From NCBI GenBank assembly GCA_012295275.1, contig CM022677.1, positions 5,083,597 through 5,147,596 on the forward strand: a stretch of 64,000 bases of DNA. Direction: 5' to 3'. The stretch is from Chrysomallon squamiferum (Eukaryota > Mollusca > Gastropoda > Neomphalida > Peltospiridae). The translations under genes were made by a program, and so were the position numbers. Positions 26,655 to 38,393 of this stretch are shown here, in pieces (the stretch's first letter is position 1; the number at the start of each line of letters is the position of its first letter). The notes beneath the pieces were generated by a model. It made no database searches. It was given only the letters and a program-made list of their open reading frames with translations, and was not told the DNA's origin.

Positions 26655-28449
26655 TGACAACCAAGCAGGCATTACAAATGATAATGAAATGTTGGAATAT
26701 TGAAATAATAGTGATTTTTAAAGCAAAGAGAGCGATGGTGATGTTGTCAATGATACAAAAAAATAACACAAATGCAAATGAAGGTGAAAACGATAATGAT
26801 TCTGCTGATAATCACGACCCATGTTTTGGGTGTATTAGTGGGTGTGGCCGTGGTAGAGGATGTGGTCGAGGTGTGGCAACAGGATTCTCAGCTTCAGGCA
26901 GATCAGCGTCAGTGGATGAATGACACGAGAGAGTATCGTGAAAAACAATTCAATACTAAATATTCCAGATTTACTCAATAATGAGAGCAGCCCTGCTGAC
27001 AGTTTGATGTTATTCTGGAATGATGATTTGTGGCAGCTGTTTGTTGTTAAAAGTGATAGAACATATCAGAGAAGCAAAACCCCTCATGTTATTATTCAAA
27101 ATCCTTTAGTTCTCAGATCTTGACACTACCAGAGATAAAAGCATTTTTTTTGATGTTGAGTCGCGATGGAAATGCTTATTCACAAGAACTGCTATGAACA
27201 ATTTTGGTGAGATAAGGAACATTTCTTGGCCATCACACCTGGATTTGCACAGATTTTTACAAGAGATAGATTTTTAGCAATATGGTCTATACTACATAGT
27301 ATAATTGAATTAGACCCACAGCTAGACAAATCTGGTAAGAATTACAAAATCACGGCCCATGTTCAATCACTTGTTCAAAAAATCCAGGTTGCATTATACA
27401 ATCTGTCACTTGATGAGGGAATGATTCTGATTATAAAAACTTCCTATCTATAAAACAGTACACCAAAGAAAAACCGATAAAGTGGGGTATCAAAACCTTC
27501 CTAATGAGAATGGCTACTTTTCAAATGCAGAAGTAGATACAGGTTGAAGTAAGGATGCTGAAACCATTGAAAACCTTGGTGGACTGGAAACCTTGTTATT
27601 TGTATGTTGGAACTGTTTCATGACCAGCATTACTGTGTGTTTACAGACAGACTCTACACTAGTGTATATTTGTGTGAGTTTTTGCTGGAAAAGAGAGGAA
27701 TCTGCCTAGTGGGCACTGCACTTACAAATCACAAACGTTTTCAAAAAAAACTGATCAAATCAAAATGTCAAATCAGAAGGGTGCAGTTTGAACTATTGTT
27801 CAATGGAATTGTAGCAGCAATTGTTTGGTGTGACAAAAAGCCCATTTATTTTGTAACTTCTGCATTTATAGCCCATACACCCAGTACATGTACAAAGATA
27901 TGATAGTAAACAGAAAAGAAGACCTCCTGAAAGCTGTCCAAAGCTACAATGTATTCATGGGCAGCACTGATAAAAATGACCAACTTACCAAGCTGCATCA
28001 GAGCAGACTTGACGATGGAATGTCGTTACATATTGAGATGTCGTCTTACTATGAGGTGTTTTACTTGGACTGTGAATAATGCCTGCGAAATCATGTGGCC
28101 TTATCAGCTGCATAATCCCCAGGGGCAAAGAATATTTACATTACTTGTGGGCAATTGTCACCGTCTGTTATCAGTGAAAGTGAATCTGTACACAGACAAA
28201 CACCTCCAAGATTCTGGACCTCACAAGTTGGAAACAGCCTCCCAATGCAACATCAAACAGTAGGTGTGTAGTGTGTCTGGAAAACCACAACAGGGCAGAC
28301 AACAAAATCCTAGTGCTGCATACAAGGACTTTCCCAAAAAGTCAAAAACAGTTTACTTGTATAACTACTGTAAGGATTTTTTGTGCATTGGGCTACCACG
28401 GCAAAACTGCTGGCATGACCGAAATACAAAAATTCAGTTTTTGAGGTAG
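26655..28449 (+). pseudogene. piggyBac transposase (PGBD4-like), duplicate B, broken
   Basis: Family blocks appear in order. LNIPDLLNN with SPADSLMLFWNDDLWQL (26955-27045) marks the start of the DDE domain. Then come ELDPQLDKS (27310), SLDEGMI (27408), FHDQHYCVFTDRLYTS (27613-27660), LCEFLLEKRG (27672) and TALTNHKR (27715). The C-terminus has NDQLTKLHQ-like and SYYEVFYLD-like blocks (27970-28070) and a cysteine-rich end with CSVSGK, YCKDFLC and NCWHD (28265-28440), corresponding to the family's C-terminal zinc-binding region. Stops and shifts occur near 27120, 27450, 27540, 27900 and 28260. No acidic N-terminal start codon remains, unlike copy A. Confidence 0.82.
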
Positions 28450-28623
28450 AAGTGAAAAATGCAATAAACAACATGGAATAGATATTTTATTTGTTTATTT
28501 ATTGTAAATGACAACAAAGTACCAGTACAAGAATTCAAATAACTCATAACTGACTTTTTTGTTCACACTGGAGCTCAGGGTGAAGATCATGTAAGGATGG
28601 GGTCATAGGGTTCAAAGAGTTGA

Positions 28624-29640
28624 AACAATGAGAATCAAAGGATAAAAAGAAAAATAACTTTGGTCGTATTTTCCTTGATTTCTGTGTATATAACATGTTT
28701 ATTATGAATGGGAGAGTAGGTAAAGACGCTAGTGTTGTAGATTATGCAAATGTTTAATTCTTGTCCCTAACAGAAAACCTTTCTGTTCTGCCTTTATGTA
28801 TCAAACTACATATGGAAATAAATCTGAGAATACTGTAATTGTTATTTCATCAAGCTCTAAGGAAGTCCCAAGGAAATGGTTTCATGATTAAAAAGCAAGA
28901 ATTTTGCGATAATTTTGAAAAGCAGAAGCATTTGTTAATTAAAATACACCAAAAATTACTAAATTGGAAGGAAACAGATGTTGACTCTGAATTTATAAAT
29001 AATACAGTCTCTGATATAAATGTTATATTTATAACTGCAGCCCAAAAAAATTGGGAAAGAAACCACCTATAATAAAATAAAGAAACCACCTATAATACAA
29101 TAAATAAACATCCTTACAATAAATCATGGTTTTACGCAGCTTGTAAAGCTACAAGACAGGAAGTCAGAAAAGCCAGAAGAAGATATAAACAATATGGTTG
29201 AAGTACACTGAAACACTAAACAGAGCTGTTAGGGAATACAGAATATCTATTAAACAAAATCTGAAAATATTAATCCCAAACAGTACCAGTCAATTCTGAA
29301 CAACAACAAGCAGAGACGGTCAAAAGCCGATGTGTATCAACTGATTCTTTATTTCACTTTTTCAAAACTCTTAATAGCAATGTTGATGAAACTTTGCCTG
29401 ATCATATTACTAGAACTCAAAGACAAGAAACTACTAATGATATTTTGAACAAAACTTTTTCAGCCAGGGAAAGATCCAGAGCAGTGAATTGACTACACTG
29501 TAATTGATCAGTTGGAGAAGATTTTATTATTAATGAATGTATTAAGCATACTGCTAATATTATATTAACTTTATATGTACTACTGTTTATTATTCTTGAC
29601 AGAGCAATTACACCATCCGATTGGTATGGACTAGAGACTG
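28624..29640 (+). pseudogene. LINE ORF2 endonuclease part 2 and reverse-transcriptase N-terminus (duplicate B)
   Basis: Readable blocks are NNFGRIFLDFCVYN, MNGRVGKDASVVDYAN (28650-28755), an open stretch at 28839-29072, then KSWFYAACKATRQEVRKARR (29130), LNRAVREY (29218), EDFIINECIKHTANI (29518) and AITPSDW (29605). These fit the end of the endonuclease and the region before the polymerase fingers of a LINE ORF2. Stops between blocks show decay, and the polymerase catalytic motif is not present. Confidence 0.75.
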
Positions 29641-29682
29641 GACGACTCACTGGTCAGAGTGTGATTGGTGGGTGCACTGCCT

Positions 29683-30320
29683 TAAATAAATAAATAAATA
29701 AATAAATAAAATACTGTATAAAATATAAATAAAATACTGCTACTACTACATTTACTGCAACACTACCATACTCCTTTTATTATCATTATTACTATAACTA
29801 ATATTTACTATTATTCCTTATTCAACTAGGGTTACTGTTATTGAAATAATACTCCTATTACTAAAATTACTATTCATTAGTAATAAAAGTTATTTTTTTT
29901 ACTCTCTTTGCTATTAGTCCTGTGCCTTTATTTCTTTATACTAATATTTGTATAATTACTACAACAACAACGACTACTGTTACTACTACTATAACTGCTG
30001 TTACACAACTCTTCTTGTTACATTTATCATAACAATTTCTCTAGGAACAACTACTGTTAGTACTGCTACTACTACTACTACTACTACCACTACTACAACC
30101 AGTAATCTGACTACAACCATTTTTTTTTAATCATCATGAGTCTCACAAGACACATTACAAAGCTATGGAGATAGCATCATCAGCTAAAACATCATCAAGA
30201 TCAATTTTGCAACATTATTTCAACAAGTAGTATTATTGTTACTGCTACAAGTACTGCAACAAGTACATTACTACAACAATGACAATGACTAATACTACTA
30301 CTATAACAACAACCTCTATA
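29683..30320. repeat. TAAA tail and ACT/ATT trinucleotide-rich DNA
   Basis: A (TAAA)n run at 29685-29712 probably marks the LINE 3' end. It is followed by a long stretch rich in ACT, ATT and ACA trinucleotides. Open frames here translate to poly-threonine and are artefacts. No gene seen. Confidence 0.65.
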
Positions 30321-30619
30321 GATGTTCCTGTTCTGCCATATTCTTTGATGACATTTCTACCCTGTGGTGATCTGACAGAATTATCTCTTCTTATGTACAG
30401 AGCAGAGCAGTTTCTGAAAAACAACAGTCTTTTTTTTACTTACCTTTATAGTTATATATGCATCTATCAGAGAGAGAGAGAGAGAGAGAGAAGAAAATAT
30501 TTACATACATATCATATTCAAAACCAAAAAAGAAAACCAGACCTAATATTATATGAATTATGTTGATTAACTAGTTATTAAGATTCATATATTTTAAAAT
30601 TACCACCTGATTTATTATT

Positions 30620-30800
30620 TTACTTACAAAAATTGTATTAAACCAACCATGAAAATTGAGAAACTGTGGTCAACATAAATATAGACAACAGCTACAGTAC
30701 ATCCATCTCCAGTGTATTTTAGTGTGTCTGTCATCACAGGAACAGTGACACTGTGTGAAGGCTGGCAGTTCCAGTCTGGTAACAGGAAAGTTAAACATTT
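30620..30800 (-). other. Possible exon-like fragment, unidentified
   Basis: On the minus strand an ORF reads DWNCQPSHSVTV and GDGCTVAVVYIYVDH, less low-complexity than its surroundings, with an acceptor-like cctgttaccag before it. I do not recognise the family and there is no partner exon. Treat as weak. Confidence 0.2.
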
Positions 30801-30889
30801 TAAAATACTCATAAAATATTATACTTCTTCTTTTATTTTAAAATATAGAAATTTACAGAAAATAATCAAGTCTATATGAATGGAACTGT

Positions 30890-30992
<103 letters not shown>

Positions 30993-31547
30993 CTAAGGTA
31001 TGTTACAAAATCATGAGAAATACATAAGAAAACAAATTCACTGTTCAGTTTTTTCCCCTTTTCCAATGGCAGCATTTTATCCTCAGCACCTTCTACTGAA
31101 AAAACTTCACTAGCCATCTGAGAAAAACAAAACAAATACAATAATAAAAATAATAAAAAGTATCAATGATAATGATGGTAATGGTAATAATTTAAATAAT
31201 TAACAAAACAATTGCAAATAAATGATTATTATTATGCTGTTTTACTATCAGTAAAGAGTTGTTACTAAAAAACGTATTTTACTTGCTACGAAGTAAAAAT
31301 AAGATTAAAAAAAAAAATTACAACTTGGAATTGTTCAGTCTGCAGTGTCTGTACAGCTGATTCATCCTTCTCCATAATGTAAATTACCTTTCTTGACAGC
31401 AACTGAACAATACTGCAATAGTATATCTTGACATCAACAGTAATCAATGTTTTTAGCCATTCCAACATGAACATAATACATTTTTTTTATCAATCTACAT
31501 TTGTCTGATTAATGCATAAGTTATTTTGATTATTATCATTCATGCAA

Positions 31548-31550
<3 letters not shown>

Positions 31551-31646
<96 letters not shown>

Positions 31647-31650
31647 GAGA
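31551..31650. repeat. (CT)n(CA)n microsatellite
   Basis: A CT run of about 78 bases is followed by a short CA run. It corresponds to the shorter CT/CA tract near 5120-5190 in the duplicated segment. Confidence 0.95.
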
Positions 31651-31784
31651 GACACATATATAAACTAATAAAACATACCCTGCCACTGTAGAGAGGTTTC
31701 TGAAAACATTCTAACACAGGCCTGACACATCACTTGACACCAGACTGTTGATTCACATTATCAACAGTCTTTTGTATCCTATCT

Positions 31785-32025
31785 GTAGAAAATGGCCTAG
31801 ATTTGTGTGATGCTGAAGTAGGGGATAGGGACCTGGGTGCATTGGTCCCGCTCTGTTGTCTGAATCAGGAACAGGACTAGATCGGTCCTTCGAATCATCA
31901 GTGTGGTGAAACATCTCAAGTCTCTGTCTGATCTTGTTCTGTTGCAGATACAGCCTCTGATGGTGTCGTTTCTGTTGTTTTTCTAATGTTGACGTGCATG
32001 GTAGTGTTAATGATACCTTTTTACC
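31785..32025 (-). pseudogene. exon-like unit, copy 2 of 3, open on minus strand
   Basis: About 80 codons are open on the minus strand, reading HHQRLYLQQNKIRQRLEMF, then DDSKDRSSPVPDSDNRAGP, MHPGPYPLL and GYKRLLIM before a stop. The plus-strand copy at 53780-54015 encodes closely similar peptides, including SKDRASPLPDSDNRVGP. Parallel conservation of reading frame suggests a former coding exon. It lies just downstream of the last MCC-like exon but does not match the MCC C-terminus I know, so it may be a different gene. The low-complexity coiled-coil start (KIRQRLEM) is the only structural hint. Confidence 0.45.
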
Positions 32026-32810
32026 AATACTAGAAAGAGAATTTACTTTATGGAGATATGCTGGTAATCAGTCAAAATATAAGTAAAATATAAAGAAATA
32101 TAAAATTATAATATATTTTATATTACAAAAATACTAATGATATCAAAGTAAAATTTAAAAGCTATATAACTATTATGTAAATTTGGTTTAAAAAAGTAAA
32201 ATGATATTAGTGATTCATGAAATAAAGTGAAATAATACAATGTAAAATTAAATTATTTATTTAACAAAAATACTAATGATAATAAAGACATTATAGAACA
32301 AAAAATAAAGTGAAATAAAGATATGTAATATTTGATACCTCAATCATGTTACAGAAATACTAACGCTATCAGCAAAAGCAGAAAATAAAATTAGATATGT
32401 AATTTATATTAAAAATATATAAATGTTAATAAGAACAATATCAGTAAAAGTGATTTTAATACTAAACAAAAAGTCTTGCAAAAAATACAGTAAAAAGGAA
32501 AAAATAAAATCAATGACACTATGGCAGTTTAGATTTATAATATTCATATAAGCTTAGTATTAAAATGTTTCTAAATATCAAATGTTTGAAAATGTTTGTA
32601 TGTGTGTTTGCTTGGGTAAGTATATATGTAATGCAAACATTTGTACACCAATAAAAAGGAAATCAATGACATTACAGCAGTTTAGGTTATAATAATAAGT
32701 TTAGTATTAAAATGTCTCTAAATATAATTTAAACTTATGTTTGAAATTTGTGTATGTGTTTGCATGAGCAAGTGTGTATCATATATGTAGATATGTGTGA
32801 CGTGCATACA

Positions 32811-32958
32811 CTCTAGAGCAGCCACTAACTCTTGAACTCTGAATTTGAGTCGTTTTTTCTGTTCTGAGCGACTCACACAGGTCCTGAGCTATCTTCATCA
32901 TGTCATTCAATCTCAACTCACAGATAGCTGGCGCTTTCAGCTCCTCATCTTCATCATC
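32811..32958 (-). pseudogene. MCC: MCC-like exon k (RVQELVAALE block)
   Basis: The acceptor is atcatcag. It reads DDEDEELKAPAICELRLNDM, then AQDLCESLRTEK. A frameshift in an A-rich stretch near 32855 follows, and then RLKFRVQELVAALE is restored. Human MCC has REKKLKARVQELVSALERL. The donor after ALE is unclear (tgtatg or gtgtat). Later MCC exons were not found downstream. Confidence 0.82.
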
Positions 32959-33513
32959 CTGATGATAAATGATTATTCATTGAAATTTTTTTAGTAATTA
33001 TGAAAGCTATCAGATTATCATCCTTGTCATTATTTTATTATTACATTTCTGTTACACTCAGTATTCTTAGAAAACATACTGTTTAAAATTATAATAAAGA
33101 ACTGTGAATACAGCATCAGTAGATATGACACACAGAATCAATGACATTATATAGTAAGTTATTCTTTAGTTTTCTGTGTTTATATGAACAAGTCAATACA
33201 TTTAGAATACTCACTTAATAAAATAAATAGACTGTCTATCAAGTAAGTTATTATTATTATTTAGATGTGTTTATATGACAAATCAGTGTTTTAGCATACA
33301 TACATAATAAAATCAGTAGACAGTATATGAAGTTGGTTATTATTATTTAATTTTTTCTCTGTTTAAATCAACGTTTAAAACACACAAATAATAAAATCAA
33401 TAATGTGAAATATATCTACTATGTATGTTTCCACTGTTTACATACCTGCTAGTCTAGCTAGAAGAGATAAAGTGATAGATAAAACAGAGATAATCACGTT
33501 TGTGTTTGCTGAC

Positions 33514-33675
33514 TCTGCCCAGTCTCTGCTGGTGCTCTGAGATCTCACACTTGAGATGCTCTATCTGTACTCAGTAGGTCTGCTCCTGTGACTCCTTACC
33601 ACTCAGTCTCAACTCCAGAGCTCTCTTCTCCTTCTCCATCAAGTAGTTCTGAGCCTTCAGCTCTGCCTTCTCCTC
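33514..33675 (-). pseudogene. MCC: MCC-like exon j (EEKAELKAQNYL block)
   Basis: The acceptor is tttttcag. It reads EEKAELKAQNYLMEKEKRAL, ELRLSGKESQEQTY, stop (TGA at 33571-33573), VQIEHLKCEISEHQQRL. Human has AELKAQLYLLEKEKKALELK and AYLVHIEHLKSEV, so the stop replaces the leucine codon. The 3' border is tentative; a weak gtcagc is used here. Confidence 0.88.
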
Positions 33676-34010
33676 CTGAAAAACAATTCAGGTGTAAATG
33701 ACAAAGTTCAACCATTCTCTTCCTGTGAAACAATATCATGACAGAGTGTATATATTCAGTCTGCCTAGAATTCAGAAAATGGTTTAATACAAATGGAATG
33801 AGACACAAAGACCAAACTGCCATTAATAAAAAATAAATACAAAAATAATGAAAAAGTACAAGTAAATGCAAGTTAATATAACAGTAAAAAAACAATTTTC
33901 ATTACTAAATTAACAAAATTAAGAATGCCTGTTTGATTAGCCTGTTTGATTTTTTTTCCTTCCCAAAGAAGGTCAGATGCTTGGTTGGGGCTACATTTCA
34001 TAAGACTGCC

Positions 34011-34233
34011 CTTCATAGCCATCAGCTCCTGCATTAACACAGCATTTTCCAAATCCAGTCTTTGAGCTTCTGGAGTTTTCTTGGGTTTGTCAAGCAGACG
34101 ATCAAAGTGTAAACTCTCCATCTCCATCTCCGCTGCCCGCTCATTCTTCAGTGACTGAATGTACTCACACAGTCTCTGTTCATCGAGTTTGGTGAAGTCA
34201 GTGTCCACTGAGCTGGCCGTAGAACTGGACATG
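34011..34233 (-). pseudogene. MCC: MCC-like exon i (LENAVLMQELMAMK block), donor mutated
   Basis: It joins exon h in phase to give SSSTASSVDTDFTK, then EQRLCEYIQSLKNERAA, EMEMESLHFDRLL, and QRLDLENAVLMQELMAMK. Human MCC has RAAVKLTMLELESIH; here about five codons after RAA are missing. The exon should end after MAMK, where the next exon (EEKAELKAQ) continues as in human MAMKEEMAELKAQ. The two bases at the donor (34010-34009) are GG instead of GT. The open frame continuing past it is intron read-through. Confidence 0.92.
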
Positions 34234-34948
34234 CTGGACAATTCAAAATGAAAAGTTGGTTTGATAAAGATTATCACTAGTCATGGAAAAGTCAGTTAAT
34301 CAACTTGAAATTTATAATTCTGTAAGTTAGGTAAAATCCTTTTAGAAAGATAGTTAATGCAAAGTCCAGTTAATTACAGCATAGACTTTAATAAACTACA
34401 AAATCTAAATTTATCTTAGTAAGAAAAAAAACCCAGTTAGATGTAAAACTATGGGTTTTTTACTTATAAGTTGATTTGGGGGTAATAAACGAAATAACAA
34501 AGGTATAAAAATAGATTCCAATAAAGTACAAAATAAAGATAATTTATATATAAAAACACAATTACTTTAAGTATTCAAAACAATGTAGATTAAATTCAAT
34601 ACAAAGGTATTGTCTCTGTTTTTGAAGGTAAAAAAATACAGTCAATTTAAGTATAAAGTCAGTTTAAATACTGAAAAACAAACTATTAATGTATAAAATA
34701 CAGTCAATTTCAGTATTAAACTTTAAGAGAACAGTTAAAATGCTAAAGACAAAATCTTATTAGACAGAAAAGCAATTACAGTAAAGTATAAAACAAAGTC
34801 AAAGTAGAATAGCAGATGTCATCTTGAAGTACTGAAAAAGAAAGTGTATTAATTATCTAAGTTAGTTTCATAATTAAGAAAACAAAAAACTAAAAATAAT
34901 GGAAAACAAAGACCATTTAATACAAAAAGACTTCAAGTAAAGCATCAC

Positions 34949-35120
34949 CTTGCAGTTCTGCTGTTAGAAGACAGATCTTTCCAGGGGTGAGAAATTCAGG
35001 GTGTGGTGTGAACTCCACAGCTTCTGTCCAGTTTGTGAAGTAGATGTCAAGCCACGCCTTCAGCAGACTTCCTCAAGTGATGAGTAGTATAGACGTCACC
35101 TCCACCTGATCCTCACACTC
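34949..35120 (-). pseudogene. MCC: MCC-like exon h (HLLHKLD / DLSSNSRT block)
   Basis: The exon begins DQVEVTSIL, shifts frame, then reads HHLRKSAEGVA, stop, HLLHKLDRSCGVHTTP, stop, ISHPWKDLSSNSRTA up to donor gtgatg. The human order is AENAAKALLMKLDGSCGG and PWESLSSNSHTS. Two nonsense codons plus a shift in about 57 codons make this one of the most damaged exons. Confidence 0.82.
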
Positions 35121-35619
35121 CTTTACTGAAATTAACATTGAAACTAAATATACATTTAGTAAAATTAGCATACAGACTTATTGGAGTTAGCATAATACAC
35201 TAACATTCACAGATGTCAAAAATTAACTATTTTCACCATCTGTGCATTAGGCTAATTTCAGTGTCTATGTATTAACAGCTACAGACACTGAAAGATAACA
35301 TTACATATACAGAAAAGTAATTGAGATTAAATCCTTATTACTGAAATGAAATACATGCATACTGAAAATTCTTTAGATGCTGAATTTTTGAATGATAAAT
35401 AAATGTACATGCGTGTGCACACACATGCACACACAGACAGATACACACACAAACATATATACTCATTCTGAAATTAATAATCACTAATACTGAAATTGTA
35501 AAGATACACACACACATACACAAAAATTAACTTCATTTACGTAAAAAAGAATGAATTTCAGTGATGTAGCAATTATTGAAATAATACATTTTTAAATAAG
35601 AATTTTAGTTGTAACTTAC

Positions 35620-35868
35620 CCAGACTTCCAAGTCCTGCAGCTCTACAGTTAGCTAACAAAACTCCCTTCTCACTCTCCAGCAGAACACACAACTCTTCAT
35701 ATGCCTCTATCATCTGATCAGAATAGTTAATAGCCAACTGCAGCACTGTGTTGTTAGACTCATACTTCCCCATCAACACCGTCAACCTCTCCAAGTAGGA
35801 CATGCTCTCGTTCATTGAGGTGGCAATTTTTCTCTGAAGTATTTCAAACTCAATTTCAAACTCTTTCA
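35620..35868 (-). pseudogene. MCC: MCC-like exon g (GKYESNNTVLQLA block)
   Basis: This is the best preserved exon: KEFEIEFEILQRKI, then YLERLTVLMGKYESNNTVLQ, LAINYSDQMIEAYEELCVLL and LANCRAAGLGSLG, ending at gtaagt. It parallels human MSMLVGKYESNATALRLALQ and FRAAGVGSS. About ten codons expected after QRKI (an EHLKSQNDLL-like heptad segment) are missing in frame, so the coiled coil is shortened. Confidence 0.9.
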
Positions 35869-36551
35869 CTTTAGTTTAAAATCAGTTAAATTCATATCAC
35901 ATGTCATGAAAAATATATCAATGACTTATTCTGTGTTATTGTTTAAGAATCTATTTATTTTAGTTAATTTGAAACAGAATTGCCCAAAGGCCAAAAATAA
36001 GGTTAAAAATCGATATTATGAAAAATAATGAGTAATTCTGTGTTATTGTTAAAAATGTATTTATTTTGGCGGTTTGATTTTGAATGATTGTAGTTTGGAA
36101 ATATTTGTAAGTTTAAAAATCAGTTAAATTCATATTTAAAATTTGAAAAATACTGTCAGTCATTCATTTTCTGTCAGTTTTATTTTTTCTGAGGTAATAT
36201 GACTTGGAATTACCACCATAAAAAACCCATTAATAAATTAAAATATCATACTGGAAATTATGAAAAATATGTCTATTTTTTCCTTCATATTTTTAACAGT
36301 CAAATAACATTTGTGAATTAAAACATCAGTTAAGTTTCTACTGTAAATTATGAAAATACACTGTCAGTATATTCCAATTTAACATTTAAAAGTGTTAAGC
36401 ATAGTTATAAATTTGTTAAAATATTATGCTAGTGTGTTTTATGTGGTTATGTAACATTAGCAAGTTCAAACATTTTGTAATTTTCCAGTGAAGTTACATT
36501 CCAGCACAGGAAACATCACTGTGCATATAAATGATGTTAAATGAGATTTAC

Positions 36552-36662
36552 CCCAAGGGAGGTAATTTCAGCAACAAGAATCTGTCTGTCTCCAGCACAC
36601 ATTTTTTTTTCTTCAGTTCTGCTATTTTAGCTACAGGAAACTGATCACTGCCTGCAGTGGTC
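36552..36662 (-). pseudogene. MCC: MCC-like exon f (PVAKIAEL block)
   Basis: It reads TTAGSDQFPVAKIAELKKKK, parallel to human NDIPIAKIAERVKL. A frameshift near 36597 follows, after which DRQILVAEITSLG is restored (human DRPVLGSEISSIG) up to donor gtaaat. An A-run (nine A) on the coding strand near 36602-36610 could be the site or neighbour of the slip. Confidence 0.8.
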
Positions 36663-37037
36663 CTGTGAATTAATAATTAAATAAATAAATAGAATATTTA
36701 CATAAATACTCAAATAATAGATACACCGCAAATAAGCAGCAAATTGAAAGAAATGGATGTATAAAGAAAAAATAATATATGTGTATACATTATAGTTTTG
36801 TATTTTTTCAAATATTATTTATGTATATGTATTATACATTTTTTGTATTTTCTCAACATTCCATATATAAAAAAAAAACATATACACTGTAATCTCCACT
36901 GATTCCCTTATAGTCACATGCAATAAAGATGAGAAACAAAATAAGAAATGTTTATTCATACCTCTCTTCTGTGTTAGGAGTTACTTTAGTGACATGGAAC
37001 ATAAATGAATGACAATATAACAAATATTTATTAATAC

Positions 37038-37147
37038 CTCTCTCCTGTATTAGGATTCACTTGTGACTTTGTTGGTGTTGATGTTTGATTGTTCATGGGA
37101 CTAGAAGACAAATCTGTCAGAGGTAATTTATCCTGTAACTCTTTCAA
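37038..37147 (-). pseudogene. MCC: MCC-like exon e (LKELQDKL block)
   Basis: The acceptor is gttacag and the donor gtat. It reads LKELQDKLPLTDLSSSPMNN then STPTKSQVNPNTGER. It parallels human VRELQTRLQSV... and NRPINPSTGEL. It is open throughout and ends in phase 2, matching exon f. Confidence 0.82.
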
Positions 37148-37646
37148 CTGTAACAAAAATGTAATAATTTTCCTCTAACTTTCAATTTTAACAAAATGTA
37201 ACAGTTTATTCTGTGTCAACTGTAAGTTTCAACTGTAACAAAATGTAACAATTTATCCTCTAGCTTTTTCAACTGTAACAAAATAAAACAATTTATCCTG
37301 TAACTCTTTCAAATGTAACAAAAATGTAACAATTTATTCTGTAATTCTTTCAGCAGTAAACAAAAATGTAATAATTTATCCTTTAACTAATTTTGCTATA
37401 AACTTTAAAAAAAGTATATTTACTAACAACTTTACAGTACTTTTTTTATGAATGTAACAATTTCATGCAGTTACTTACAATTTAACTGTTACTCTTTCAT
37501 AGAAAGACTTAATGCAGAAATTATTAACAGAAGCCATACTATATAACTGAAGGAAAAAGCAGTCTCTATAATTAAGTTTTTGTGTTTCAATTCTACCTGC
37601 AAATAAAAATGTAAATACAAGTATTTTAATATTTATGCGGAGTTAC

Positions 37647-37899
37647 CTTTCTTTTCAACTTCTCCCTGTCATCATTGATATATTCGATATGGCTACATAG
37701 CTGTGTAAGTTCTGTTTCGTGTCTGCCTATCTGTTCTTGTAGAGCTGACATTCATCGTTGTCTTTTTCTACGTCTTCTCTGAGACGTTGAACGACGTTGC
37801 GATCAACATCGTGGAGAGGAAAGTCTTTTCTTTCTGCAATGGCTGACTCCAGTTCTGTGACAACTCGGGAAAAGTTTGCATTTATTTCATTACCTATTT
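37647..37899 (-). pseudogene. MCC: MCC-like exon d (longest 5' coiled-coil exon)
   Basis: The exon reads NEINANFSRVVTELESAIAE and continues to VVQRLREDVEKDNDEC. A one-base deletion near 37743 follows, and then ALQEQIGRHETELTQLCSHI and EYINDDREKLKRK appear in the next frame up to donor gtaact. It aligns with the stretch of human MCC ending RDRLRRR. The acceptor tttag at 37900 places the exon out of phase with exon c, so the 5' border is altered or mis-assigned. Confidence 0.75.
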
Positions 37900-38393
37900 C
37901 TAAAACATCCAAAAAAAAAAAAAAAAAAACATTTATAATTATTCTCAGTTTTAATGTTGTTTATACGTTATTTAGTAATTAAAAAAAAAAAAAAGCACAT
38001 GAACAAATTTTAATTATATTTGTAAATTTAATTCTATTTTTCTCTTCTGATCAAATTAACTGATTGAAAAGATATCTCATTTTAACTATATATTTATTTG
38101 GAACTTTTCTTTTTAATTCCTTCATTCCTGCTAACAGTAAGAAAATGAGAAAAATATCAAATTTTAATTATATATTTATTTGTTACTTTCTTTTTAATGC
38201 CTTTTAGCAGTAAGTAATCGAGACATTTTTTTATTATAATTTAATATTTCAAAAAATTCAATAAATTATAATATGTTGCTATTTATATAATACATTAAAA
38301 TTAAAATTAATCAACTTTTAAAACAATTGGACATCTATCTAAAACAGCCAAAACTGTACAGTCAAAAAAATAAATATAAAAGTAAATGATTAC

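Larger units (their letters stand above)
25140..28619 (+). mobile_element. piggyBac element, duplicate B, both ends visible
   Basis: The left end is TTAA (25136-25139) plus CCCTTTGAACC. The right end is GGTTCAAAGAG (28609-28619) followed by TTGA, one base off the expected TTAA. The ends are inverted repeats of each other with one mismatch. The interior carries a KRBA2-like integrase tail, a 21 bp minisatellite and a broken transposase. It is inserted in a LINE endonuclease. The matching insertion in duplicate A is at the same LINE position. Confidence 0.87.
21260..29690 (+). mobile_element. Composite LINE interrupted by piggyBac
   Basis: The order is ORF1 (21298-21890), minisatellite, ORF2 endonuclease part 1 (24660-25135), a piggyBac insertion (25140-28619), then endonuclease part 2 and reverse-transcriptase N-terminus (28624-29640). 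It ends near 29690 with a (TAAA)n tail, although the catalytic reverse-transcriptase core is missing. Joining the flanks across the TTAA site restores the order of the endonuclease blocks, so the piggyBac inserted into the LINE. All coding parts are broken. Confidence 0.75.

Noticed and set aside
33873-34277. 134-residue open frame as a single-exon gene
   Set aside because: Its centre is one MCC-like exon; both ends are intron read-through, the 3' one because of the mutated donor.
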